Source: a virus
Strand: one strand, 5' to 3'
DNA length: 64,000 nucleotides
IMG/VR virus record: IMGVR_UViG_3300037264_001145
Location: 55,616-119,615 of that record
Within the stretch, counting starts at the first letter, position 1; each line of letters starts with the position of its first letter. The notes under the pieces are model-generated. The model was given only the letters and a program-made list of their open reading frames with translations, was not told the DNA's origin and did not search any database. Both the position numbers and the translations under genes were made by a program. Below are positions 25,356 to 33,626 of the stretch, one piece after another.

Positions 25356-26123
25356 TTATCCTTCCCCCCAATTAATCTTAAGATTTCTTACAACGTTTTC
25401 GTCTCTTTTTTGAGAATATACGTCTTTCATTCCTTGATGGTTAGTGTTTATAGGTCCATGCCACAAATGAATTGGACTACAACTTTCGTCATAGAATGGT
25501 TTTAGTCCACATTTAAGCAATCTGTCATACATATCATGATCTTCTGGTCCATATGATTTAAAATCTTCATCGTAGCCATTAATTCTTCTAAAATAATCTA
25601 TTGGTACGCAATGACCATAATGCCAATAAGTATATGTATTTTTCGGTATTGTAAATTTTATAGATGCCCGGATCAATTCTGCTTCGTCTATGAACCCGTT
25701 AAAAAAACTATGTTTTTGATATTGTTTGGTTACGTATGCCAATCCCCCACATCTGTATAAAACATCTTGGTGATCTAAACAACCTTTTATAAAATCTCCT
25801 GTAAATAAAATTTCAGGATCTTTTTGTGCAAATAGCTTACATTGACAACGTTTTATGGCTATGTTGCGAATAAAAGCACCGTTACGTTCGATAAGAGGAG
25901 ATCTTTCAAACGTAAAATAATGAACATTCTTCCATTGCAAATCTTCTAGTGGTTCGTGGAACCCATCATTGATAACCAAGACTACCCACCTATCTCTTGG
26001 AACGGATGTTCTAACTAAATTATCTATAGTTCTTTGTATATAGTCCGCTCTTTGAAAGTTCGGTATAAATATAACTAAATCTTTTTTTGTTACATCCCAA
26101 TCGAAATTCTTAAAGGTTGTCAT
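25356..26123 (-). CDS. GT2-like glycosyltransferase, paralogue 2
   Basis: 255 residues; AAGGGGGTAAAAAC before the ATG. Close paralogue of the adjacent downstream gene: same N-terminal strands, Ile-Asn-Asp, Gln-Lys-Asp-Pro-Glu, Gly-Gly-Leu-Ala-Tyr, Gly-His-Cys-x-Pro and Gly-Tyr-Asp-Glu-Asp-Phe motifs. Tandem duplication is the likely origin. The two enzymes may add successive residues or different sugars to one glycan. Confidence 0.75.
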   Translation of the reverse strand: MTTFKNFDWDVTKKDLVIFIPNFQRADYIQRTIDNLVRTSVPRDRWVVLVINDGFHEPLEDLQWKNVHYFTFERSPLIERNGAFIRNIAIKRCQCKLFAQKDPEILFTGDFIKGCLDHQDVLYRCGGLAYVTKQYQKHSFFNGFIDEAELIRASIKFTIPKNTYTYWHYGHCVPIDYFRRINGYDEDFKSYGPEDHDMYDRLLKCGLKPFYDESCSPIHLWHGPINTNHQGMKDVYSQKRDENVVRNLKINWGEG

Positions 26124-27097
26124 GTTTTTACCCCCTTAACAACTGTGTTTCCAAGAGGGCCGATATATTTTACTAGATTATGTTTTGTTAATAGTAGTTG
26201 TGCGTACTCATTTGCTCTTTCGGCCTTAACTTTTTCATAAAACTCATTTTTCCCGTCAAGTTTATCATACCCACCACCGCCACATGGGTGAAAATGATCT
26301 ACTGTAACCCTATCACAATGAGCAACTTTTATTTTCTTAAAAGCTCTCAAAAAGAATACGCTATGTTCAACTACTTTAAAATCATCATCATATCCACCAA
26401 ATGCTTGAATCGCTTCTTTTTTACCCATCCAAAAAGATAGAACTATATCGACCACTGGACAACCGAATTCAATTCCTTTATCTCTTCTCTCAAAGTGAGC
26501 TATTCCTCTCGCAAGTTCCGTTTCGTTAAGACACCCAAAGTAATTAGCAAATCCTGTTACATTTCCACCCACCAAGTCTATGTTTGAATTTTCTAATATA
26601 TTTAACCATATTTCTAGTTGTGTGTGTGCTGTAAAAATAAAATCGTCGTCTAATGAAACAACATACGGGGTTGTAGCTGCGGCCATTGCTCGGTTTTTCC
26701 CATAAGAAATTCCGCTGTTATACGGCAACTTAAGAAAAGTAACATTTGGTCTTGTATTTTTAGACGGCACTCTGCTATCGTCAGCAACAATAATTTTAAT
26801 TCCTGGATAAAATTTGTCTATGCTTTTAAGGAGCCTCTCTAAACACTTAGGTCTTTCGAAGGCTTTGATCATTATTGTAACATTATCAAGCGATCCTTTC
26901 ATACCATCTCCTTTACAAAATTCTATCGGCGGAGAAATAACAATTTGTATTCCTTCTCGTATTACAGTAGCGGCTGGAAGCGTGGAAATTTGTTCCAAAA
27001 CAGAGTCTACCGTAATCGGAACTGGAGTCAAAGCCGGAGCTAATCTTCTTTGTTTCTTTTCTTCTCCAGTTAGTTCGCGCCTTTGATCATGCTTCAT
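26120..27097 (-). CDS. GT2 glycosyltransferase with DxD motif
   Basis: 325 residues; AAGGAAATAAT before the ATG. After a 70-residue N-terminal extension comes a family-2 GT-A domain: Met-Ile-Lys-Ala-Phe-Glu-Arg-Pro, Val-Ala-Asp-Asp-Ser, Asn-Ser-Gly-Ile-Ser-x-Gly-Lys-Asn, and Ser-Leu-Asp-Asp-Asp (Asp150-152) for metal and nucleotide sugar. A later Gly-Gly-Tyr-Asp-Asp-Asp-Phe and a His-Phe-His resemble GalNAc/galactosyltransferase-type acceptor regions. It overlaps the GT2 paralogue downstream by 4 bases. Confidence 0.82.
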   Translation of the reverse strand: MKHDQRRELTGEEKKQRRLAPALTPVPITVDSVLEQISTLPAATVIREGIQIVISPPIEFCKGDGMKGSLDNVTIMIKAFERPKCLERLLKSIDKFYPGIKIIVADDSRVPSKNTRPNVTFLKLPYNSGISYGKNRAMAAATTPYVVSLDDDFIFTAHTQLEIWLNILENSNIDLVGGNVTGFANYFGCLNETELARGIAHFERRDKGIEFGCPVVDIVLSFWMGKKEAIQAFGGYDDDFKVVEHSVFFLRAFKKIKVAHCDRVTVDHFHPCGGGGYDKLDGKNEFYEKVKAERANEYAQLLLTKHNLVKYIGPLGNTVVKGVKT

Positions 27098-27098
27098 A

Positions 27099-28286
27099 TT
27101 ATTTCCTTAAGAACAAGACCGCAGCCCTTTTTTCGTTACAATAATCGTCTTCTTTTCTCATAACAGAGGAGCATGACAAAAATGGGGTTAATCGGTGTGC
27201 TACGAATCCGCTATCTCTAAACCTTTTAGTAATATGATTTATGTCTGGAAGTTTAAGGCTCTGGTGAGTATCAATGTTACCAAAAAATACATCTGTTCTG
27301 GATTTGAGTGCGTTGGTTCCAATCTTAGTGTCTATTAAAACGGCCTCTTTGCTGGACGCAATAAGTTGGTCGATAAGGAAATCGTGTTCTTCTATATGAT
27401 GAAAAATTCCCGCGCAAATTGTAAAATCGAACTTCCTTCCGTAGAAGGTATTTTGCCAAAAGGCAGGATCGAGAATATCACAATTGATAAATTCATACCT
27501 GTCTTCTGGCAAGAACTGATTTGAACTCCAATACAAGAGACCTTGAAGAATGTACTTGTTTCTTCCCTCTAGTGCAGTTAAACTTTTCGCACCGTATCCC
27601 GCATACTTAGAACTCCAATAAGATACGTTGGACCCAATATCTAATATACTCTTGTCTTTAAAATCATATTTATTTACTACTTGATTAACTAGTAGATTTT
27701 CTCTATATGTATTTCTTGCAGATAATTCTTGTGGAGACCGGGGGGTGCCGACACCTGGGATAACCGTTTCCCCTCCTATTTTTAATGGGTAATACCATGG
27801 ATTAAGCATGTTAATAACATGATTTACATTTTGAACCCTTTTCTTTATTTCGCTAGAAGATACGCCTTTGTAGTAGGGTAGTGTGACAATCCTTGTATAA
27901 TGCGGAATGCTGGATTTAATACTTTCCCTAAGTTCGTCATCGTGAGACTCGCTTTCCACAACAACATCTGGTTTTATGTGTAATATGTTTTTGACGGGAG
28001 AATATGTGTCTTGGCAAACTACTAAATCCACATATTTTATAGACTCTATTACCCTAACTCTTTCGTCCATCGACATGATTGGAGGATTTTTTCTCTCCAT
28101 TACCGCTTCGTCTGTCAAAACTCCGACAACCAAGATGTCGCCTAAAGCCTTGGCATTTTTTAGATGAAGCACATGTCCGTAGTGAATTATATCTCCACAG
28201 ACATAAGCATAAACTATTATCGGATCGGCTGATTTCTTATGCACGGTGGATTTCCACAGTGCCATCCCTTTACTGGCGTCTTCCAT
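27099..28286 (-). CDS. Cytidylyltransferase-methyltransferase fusion
   Basis: 395 residues. Residues 23-152 are a TagD/ethanolamine-phosphate-type cytidylyltransferase: the His-Tyr-Gly-His signature (35-38), Met-Asp-Glu-Arg-Val-Arg-Val-Ile-Glu and the Ser-Ser-Ser-Glu-Ile-Lys-Lys-Arg turn. Residues about 190-330 are a class I SAM methyltransferase with Asp-Ile-Gly-Ser-Asn (216-220). The fusion could activate a phospho-alcohol as its CDP form and methylate it or its product. A LicD-type transferase gene overlaps it by 70 bases, which suggests a shared CDP-linked donor. The start may instead be the ATG at 28265. Confidence 0.75.
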   Translation of the reverse strand: MEDASKGMALWKSTVHKKSADPIIVYAYVCGDIIHYGHVLHLKNAKALGDILVVGVLTDEAVMERKNPPIMSMDERVRVIESIKYVDLVVCQDTYSPVKNILHIKPDVVVESESHDDELRESIKSSIPHYTRIVTLPYYKGVSSSEIKKRVQNVNHVINMLNPWYYPLKIGGETVIPGVGTPRSPQELSARNTYRENLLVNQVVNKYDFKDKSILDIGSNVSYWSSKYAGYGAKSLTALEGRNKYILQGLLYWSSNQFLPEDRYEFINCDILDPAFWQNTFYGRKFDFTICAGIFHHIEEHDFLIDQLIASSKEAVLIDTKIGTNALKSRTDVFFGNIDTHQSLKLPDINHITKRFRDSGFVAHRLTPFLSCSSVMRKEDDYCNEKRAAVLFLRK

Positions 28287-28798
28287 TCTCCGTACTGCTC
28301 CTTAAGATATTTTTCTATTTGTTTTACCACATTAACCTTCACACCCTTAAATTCCACTTCTTCAAATTCGTCGAAAACATCAGGAGAATAACAATAATAC
28401 TTCTGCCCAGCATACCAAACTGAACACCATGTACAATTGACCCCTCTGTAATGAATAAACCATTCAATTTTAACCCTATTCCTGATAAAAGAAATCTCCA
28501 TACCGATGTTTCTATTACCAAGTACGTGAGCAAGTTGAAATCCTCTTGCCTTCATTTCATCTATAAGTTCCTGTTGTTTTAAATCGGTAAGATCAGAAAT
28601 ACTTGCTCCAAGATCAATATCGTCATCGTGGGCAATAAAATCTTTTTCTCTATAATAGCCAAGGCACGTACCGCAAGTAAGCCATGTGAATAGACCAATT
28701 TTATTCGCTACTTCGTAAGCGTCTCTTAAATTATCGGTAGCATCTTTCACAACCTTTGGATCAGAACCAAACAATGGCGCTACCATCCCGTTATCCAT
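28217..28798 (-). CDS. LicD-family phosphotransferase
   Basis: 193 residues from the ATG at 28798, preceded by GGGGAATTTGAT next to the previous stop. Thr-Cys-Gly-Thr-Cys-Leu-Gly-Tyr-Tyr-Arg followed by Ile-Ala-His-Asp-Asp-Asp-Ile-Asp is the LicD/fukutin nucleotidyltransferase-fold active site, which moves phosphocholine or a related phospho-alcohol from its CDP form to a sugar. The adjacent cytidylyltransferase would make the donor. Phosphocholine, phosphoethanolamine or ribitol/glycerol phosphate are all possible cargo. Confidence 0.82.
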   Translation of the reverse strand: MDNGMVAPLFGSDPKVVKDATDNLRDAYEVANKIGLFTWLTCGTCLGYYREKDFIAHDDDIDLGASISDLTDLKQQELIDEMKARGFQLAHVLGNRNIGMEISFIRNRVKIEWFIHYRGVNCTWCSVWYAGQKYYCYSPDVFDEFEEVEFKGVKVNVVKQIEKYLKEQYGEWKTPVKGWHCGNPPCIRNQPIR

Positions 28799-28799
28799 A

Positions 28800-29585
28800 T
28801 CAAATTCCCCTTCCCCATTCACAACCACCATTCGCTACCACGTCTAGTCTTTGCAAATCTTGTTTATATGTAGATTCATTGTCTAATATTGTCTTATGAA
28901 ATCGTCTCATTATAGGATGACCTATGTGATAAGTAGTTGTTTCTTTATCTATTAACACAGGCGCTCCTGATTTCTTTAGTCTTTCGAGCATTTGCCAATC
29001 CTCATACCCATAACCAGCTCTATACTTTTCATTATACCCGCCCATATCTTTTAATTTTTGTGTTCTTATACAACAACCAGCATGAAAAGCCTGATTTCTT
29101 TTATCGCTTGCTTCCCATTGTCTTAAAATTGGTAATTTGGTTAAATCAATAAATGGATTGTCAATTATTCTTTGTGTATCACACTCATTTAATTCAACCA
29201 TTCCTCGCGGTCTGTAAACAACATCGTTAAGACCCAAGATCTTAGAAATCATATCTCCTTCTATAATAATTTCTGGATCTTTTGTAGCAAGCCATTCGCT
29301 TTGACACCGTTTTATTACAAAGTTTCTAATCATACACCCATTACGTTCATCAGCGGGATCTCTCTCGAACGTAAAATATCTTAGATTAAAGTCCCGCTCT
29401 AAATCTTCCATTGGTTCATGCGGGCCATCGTTGACAATTAAAAACATCCATTTGTCTTCTGGAACAGAAGTCTTGAATCTCTTGAGGGTTGGGATTAAAA
29501 GATGTTTTCTTTTGAAATTGGGCACATAAAACACCAAATCCCTATTGGTACAAGACCAGTCAAAATCAGTTGCCGATTTGAACAT
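28800..29585 (-). CDS. GT2-like glycosyltransferase, paralogue 3
   Basis: 261 residues. Same family as the genes at 24521 and 25356: opening Phe-Asp-Trp-Ser-Cys-Thr-Asn-Arg-Asp-Leu, Ile-Val-Asn-Asp, Lys-Asp-Pro-Glu, Gly-Asp-Met-Ile, Gly-Gly-Tyr-Asn-Glu-Lys-Tyr and Gly-Tyr-Glu-Asp. It overlaps the gene upstream by 20 bases. Likely adds a sugar in the same glycan pathway; substrate unknown. Confidence 0.75.
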   Translation of the reverse strand: MFKSATDFDWSCTNRDLVFYVPNFKRKHLLIPTLKRFKTSVPEDKWMFLIVNDGPHEPMEDLERDFNLRYFTFERDPADERNGCMIRNFVIKRCQSEWLATKDPEIIIEGDMISKILGLNDVVYRPRGMVELNECDTQRIIDNPFIDLTKLPILRQWEASDKRNQAFHAGCCIRTQKLKDMGGYNEKYRAGYGYEDWQMLERLKKSGAPVLIDKETTTYHIGHPIMRRFHKTILDNESTYKQDLQRLDVVANGGCEWGRGI

Positions 29586-29937
29586 ACCTCGTCGTTTTCC
29601 TTACCTCTACCTTCCTTGTCAAGCTTTCTTTCTTTTCAAAGCAGCCGTCGCAGATAGCTCCTTGAATCCTATAATCCCTATGACTCATCATATCCTCTAA
29701 TTGATCAAACTTGCTACCATAACCAAAATGTATTTCTATTGTTCCACCTTCTAAATTGGGTAACAAGCCTTCGTCGTCGTTCCCTGGTCCATTTGGATCG
29801 AACGGTATTTCTTTCTCGCAAACTATGCATCGCCATTCCCGCGAAGTAGTTGGTCTATTTCTACGCACAGGCTCGTCCTGATGAGGACAACAAACATTTG
29901 CTTCACACCCACAAGAATTGTATGTTTTTTTATCCAT
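29566..29937 (-). CDS. Cys-rich putative zinc-binding protein
   Basis: 123 residues; GAGGATATAAT before the ATG. Three Cys groups: an N-terminal Cys-x-Cys...Cys-Cys-x-His, a central Cys-x2-Cys and a C-terminal Cys-x2-Cys. The middle and C-terminal pairs probably form one zinc finger. Conserved Gly/Asp/Asn loop between them. No family recognised. It lies between the glycan genes and a P-loop kinase. Confidence 0.55.
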   Translation of the reverse strand: MDKKTYNSCGCEANVCCPHQDEPVRRNRPTTSREWRCIVCEKEIPFDPNGPGNDDEGLLPNLEGGTIEIHFGYGSKFDQLEDMMSHRDYRIQGAICDGCFEKKESLTRKVEVRKTTRYVQIGN

Positions 29938-30391
29938 ATATTATATCCTCAAACCCTTCCGATAAATCTGGTTTCTCCAATTGTTTATTTAATTCACAAA
30001 TTACACTGTCGGGAACTTTCTTTTCGTTTCTTCGAAAGTTGTGTTGCAAACAAGAACCCAAGCTTTTGTCAAAATATAAAGCTATGATTTTAAATCCAAA
30101 AGCTTTACCAAATTCAATCCAATAAGTCCTACTTTCTTTATTTATAAGCCACGCACTCTCATCAAGTATTATACTAAGATTTGGATTTTTGGATAAAGCA
30201 AAAATTATATGGCCGACAATTTGTTTTAAATAATCTTCTTTATCTTTATTATATTGTTCTTTGTAGAACGCTAGTCTGAAATCATCTACCGAAATAACAA
30301 CAATATTTTTTTCTCTTTCGGCTATTTTTCTTGACGCCGTTGTTTTACCAGATGCTGGCGGGGCTACGGTTAAATACAAGTACCTAGTCAT
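29930..30391 (-). CDS. P-loop kinase, polynucleotide-kinase-like
   Basis: 153 residues from the ATG at 30391, which overlaps the stop of the polymerase half (ATGACTAG). Walker A Ala-Pro-Pro-Ala-Ser-Gly-Lys-Thr-Thr near residues 10-18, a Val-Asp-Asp-Phe-Arg strand as in 5'-kinases of the T4 Pnk type, and an Ile-Ile-Leu-Asp-Glu-Ser strand. It could phosphorylate 5'-OH ends of nucleic acid or a small molecule. A second protein of this type is at 62623-63108. Confidence 0.65.
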   Translation of the reverse strand: MTRYLYLTVAPPASGKTTASRKIAEREKNIVVISVDDFRLAFYKEQYNKDKEDYLKQIVGHIIFALSKNPNLSIILDESAWLINKESRTYWIEFGKAFGFKIIALYFDKSLGSCLQHNFRRNEKKVPDSVICELNKQLEKPDLSEGFEDIIYG

Positions 30392-32741
30392 CAACCTCAA
30401 CACCTTCCTGTATTTCGATACTGCTATCTATTCCGTTGATCAAGTCTTGTGCTAACCACACTTTGTCCAAGGCAACAACCCCAAGAAAGTCGAACTTTAC
30501 ACATCCAAGAGCTTCACTAGACTCCATTTCTAAGCCAACAATTCTCGTCTTGTTTTTGGGGTCGTAAATAAGAGGCACGAGGTCATTAATTGGTACATCT
30601 GCTATAACGAGACCTGCTGCGTGACGGCTTTGTGATTTTTTAGTTCCTTCCAATCTCATACTTTGATCAAATAGTGGTTTGTACCACTGATAATATTCCT
30701 TCATTTTTTCTATGTTATCAATACTCCAATTTAAAATACCGTAACTAGAATTCTCTGTTTCTTTTCGTATTTTTTGTAAATCATCTATGATCGAAGCTTC
30801 ATCTGGCATTAAACCAGTAATTTCATTGGATAAATCAAATGGGGTCATAGAGACTTCGTTTGGATTCTTGCCCTCTTTTGTTGCCTTAACTTTCATTAGA
30901 TGTTTAACTAAATCTGGCTGGGCACGGAAAACTTCTTTAAGAGCGGCTTTTCCTTGAAGTCTACCGAACGTGACCATTTGAGAGACCTTATCTTCGCCCC
31001 ATTTGTTAATCAAATATTCAACAACTTTTTCCCTAAACACCACACCAATATCCATATCTATATCGGGAAGACTAATATGGCCAGGATTTGTTTGGACGGA
31101 TTTGTTTTCATCCAACTTGCAACACATCCTTAATGCATCCACGATATGTGAATTATTTGGATTTGGAAATTCTAATCCCAAAACCTGGTCCTCTGATGAT
31201 GAACACATTGTTTGATTATTTTTGAATACTTCTAATATATATAACCACATCTTTGGATTATTATTATCTATCCAATCAGCTTCTTCTTTAAGTAATTTTT
31301 TATTATGTATACTTTTGTATTTTAAATTACATTGGATAATTAAATTCTTTATTATATTTCTTGTATCATCAATTTTTTCTTGAGTTATAGAATCGGAATT
31401 ATCTGATAACCATTCCATGAATGTTGTTGGCCCGACATCAAAGTGTGGTGGTATATTTCTTCCATGATTATAGAATCTTTCCCAATATAAATCATACTCA
31501 ATAGGATCTATTCCAGTTATATTTAGTAGATAATTAACCAAAGATCCTGCGCCAGAACCTCTTCCTTTTCCTCTTGGAGCTTTGTTTTCGTCAACAAATT
31601 TACAAGCATCATAAACAATTAGAAAATAGTCCGCAAGTCTAGCCTCTTTGATAACGGACAATTCCCTAAGCAGTCTTGTCCAGTATATTTTTTTCTTGTC
31701 CATTGATAGGTTGGACAAGATGTTTTTGGCTCCTTGAACACATAATTTTTTCAGGTAATCATCAGAAGAATCATTGTTGGGAGTTTGGTATTTAGGTAAG
31801 CAAGGTTTCCTTCCAATGCTTGTAGATTTTATCATATCGGTAATTACAAGCGTTTGTTCCATTTCGGATTTGCTATAGTGTTCCTGCATTTCTTCTGGAG
31901 AGAATATATAGAATGTATCTCGGAAGAAAAAGGACATGGTATCTGCGCCCTCTCCTTTAAGTCTAGCTTGTTCCTCTGCCGTTGTATGAAGTTGGCTATA
32001 CAGAAGTATTCTATGATCTTCAACCTGCTCCCTTTTGGCATAATGTGCATCTAACGTACAAGCAGACGGTACATCCAAAGCCTTTGATACTTCTCTCAAA
32101 CATTCCACGGCAACTTTTTGGGCTGGCATCCCTTCTTCCTGTAATTCTATGAAGTAGTTTTCCTTACCAAAAATTGAAATATATCTAGCAACAATTTCGT
32201 CGGCTATATTTCTCCAATTCGGTTTGAGTAACTTTCTAACTTCGTCCATATCTTCTGTTTGTTCGCCTATTAAACACGCCTGACCGACATCTGTGAATAA
32301 AGATTCTGATAATTCACCGATGATACAACCACTCAAACATATTAAATTGCGATTTTTAGTAAAGAGATGTAAATTATCTACGCCAATTCTAGGTTTTCTG
32401 TAAAAGTGCTCTGGTTGATTGGTGTAGCTAACAAGAGACATTAGTTCTTTTATACCATCGTCGTTTTTGGCCAGGATTGTTAAATGGTTGTGGGACTTAT
32501 TCTCGTTGGTTTTAATGGTTTGATCAAGTTTAGACGTATATATTTCACATCCGTAGACTGGTTTGATTCCATATTTTTTGCAAGCTTTTTGAAAATCAAC
32601 CATTCCAGAAACATTGCCATGATCTGTCAGAGCACAAGCTGGACAACCAATTTCTTTTGCTCTTTTAGCAATTTGTTCGGGACTTGAGAGGCCGTCTAAA
32701 AGACTAAACCAACTATGAACATGCAAACAACTATAACACAC
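30384..32741 (-). CDS. dnaE: DNA polymerase III alpha (DnaE), N-terminal half: PHP and palm
   Basis: 785 residues from a GTG with AGGAGCAATTAA upstream. Residues 1-280 are a PHP domain with apparently intact metal ligands (His-Val-His at 7-9, Asp-His-Gly at 40-42, Cys-Glu at 65-66, Asp-Ala-His at 231-233), so it may be an active proofreading nuclease. Gly-Arg-Gly-Ser-Gly-Ala-Gly-Ser is at 393-400. The catalytic aspartates are Asp562, Asp564 (Pro-Asp-Ile-Asp-Met-Asp) and Asp751 (Lys-Phe-Asp-Phe-Leu-Gly). About 110-130 extra residues (roughly 428-556) sit just before the first aspartates. The protein ends right after the palm; fingers and the rest are encoded at 16816-18570. The opposite end is continuous with the kinase gene, with no intein or intron sequence. 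Confidence 0.93.
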   Translation of the reverse strand: MCYSCLHVHSWFSLLDGLSSPEQIAKRAKEIGCPACALTDHGNVSGMVDFQKACKKYGIKPVYGCEIYTSKLDQTIKTNENKSHNHLTILAKNDDGIKELMSLVSYTNQPEHFYRKPRIGVDNLHLFTKNRNLICLSGCIIGELSESLFTDVGQACLIGEQTEDMDEVRKLLKPNWRNIADEIVARYISIFGKENYFIELQEEGMPAQKVAVECLREVSKALDVPSACTLDAHYAKREQVEDHRILLYSQLHTTAEEQARLKGEGADTMSFFFRDTFYIFSPEEMQEHYSKSEMEQTLVITDMIKSTSIGRKPCLPKYQTPNNDSSDDYLKKLCVQGAKNILSNLSMDKKKIYWTRLLRELSVIKEARLADYFLIVYDACKFVDENKAPRGKGRGSGAGSLVNYLLNITGIDPIEYDLYWERFYNHGRNIPPHFDVGPTTFMEWLSDNSDSITQEKIDDTRNIIKNLIIQCNLKYKSIHNKKLLKEEADWIDNNNPKMWLYILEVFKNNQTMCSSSEDQVLGLEFPNPNNSHIVDALRMCCKLDENKSVQTNPGHISLPDIDMDIGVVFREKVVEYLINKWGEDKVSQMVTFGRLQGKAALKEVFRAQPDLVKHLMKVKATKEGKNPNEVSMTPFDLSNEITGLMPDEASIIDDLQKIRKETENSSYGILNWSIDNIEKMKEYYQWYKPLFDQSMRLEGTKKSQSRHAAGLVIADVPINDLVPLIYDPKNKTRIVGLEMESSEALGCVKFDFLGVVALDKVWLAQDLINGIDSSIEIQEGVEVDD

Positions 32742-33626
32742 TTAATTGCTCCTGTTTACAGAAATTTGATGATATTTATTTTGAACATATTCTTCGCCGA
32801 ACGTATTTAAATCTGACCAAATTTGCGTACACGCATCCTCTTTATTATACGGGCACAACTTACATTTCCATGAACGGCTGCGGCGGATTAAACTGTCTTT
32901 TTTAATCTGCTGAAAAATCTCGTATAGTTGCGACAAAATAAATGGAATATCTTCGTCCGATAAACCTATCGTTGTAGGACCATCTTGTGTGTAATAAAAA
33001 GTTAAAATCACGTTTTTGTACTGTGGGTACAACGCTCTAGCCGCCATAAAATAAAATCTAGCTTGCAATTTTTGAGTTAAGCCATAAAAATCCATCTCGG
33101 TTTTATCAAAAGGACTACTTCTGGTGCCACTCTTGTAGTCTACAATCTCTATCGTGTCCCCATCAATTTCGTGAACTAGGTCAATATACCCACGTACCCG
33201 AATCTGTTTTGTCTCGCCTCCGTCCCGAATCTCCCATTCGGGGCCAGGAAGTTCTACAGCAAACCATTGTTCTGCATCTACTATTTTCAAAACATATGGA
33301 TTATAAAATTTGTCTTCGACAATTTTTAAAAATGATGCTTTGCACTTTTTGTAATCAGCCGACAGTCCGCGACTAGTAAATTTTCTTAAATCTATATGGG
33401 GGTTTTCGTCCCATGATCTATCAAACAACCACGAAGGATCGACATTTGTTTTTCCTTTTTTCTTTAATCTCGCCATCCATTCAAGGGCTGTGTGTATGAT
33501 TGTTCCAACCGTAGCGGCCTTCCCGCTACCACTAGATTCTAGTTCCAGGCAATATGTTAGCCAATATTTAAAGGGACAAAATTTATATGTATCTATGAGG
33601 CTTGAACTAAATTTGATTATACGCAT
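32742..33626 (-). CDS. Cas4/RecB-like nuclease with Fe-S cysteines, copy 1
   Basis: 294 residues; GGAAAATAA before the ATG. Nuclease core: a Gly-Thr-Ile-Ile-His helix, Arg-Gly-Tyr-Ile-Asp-Leu-Val with the motif II Asp, then Ile-Val-Asp-Tyr-Lys-Ser-Gly (Asp-x-Lys) and a Gln helix. One Cys near the N-terminus (residue 17) and a C-terminal Cys-x2-Cys-x6-Cys match the AddB/Cas4-type iron-sulfur cluster. Likely acts in end processing or recombination next to the polymerase and primase. Same architecture as 42313-43227. Confidence 0.78.
   Translation of the reverse strand: MRIIKFSSSLIDTYKFCPFKYWLTYCLELESSGSGKAATVGTIIHTALEWMARLKKKGKTNVDPSWLFDRSWDENPHIDLRKFTSRGLSADYKKCKASFLKIVEDKFYNPYVLKIVDAEQWFAVELPGPEWEIRDGGETKQIRVRGYIDLVHEIDGDTIEIVDYKSGTRSSPFDKTEMDFYGLTQKLQARFYFMAARALYPQYKNVILTFYYTQDGPTTIGLSDEDIPFILSQLYEIFQQIKKDSLIRRSRSWKCKLCPYNKEDACTQIWSDLNTFGEEYVQNKYHQISVNRSN

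Noticed and set aside
16816-32741. Split intein or trans-splicing intron explaining the broken polymerase
   Set aside because: Neither half carries intein motifs, both have their own starts and stops, and the genes next to the break overlap the stop codon, leaving no room for intron sequence.
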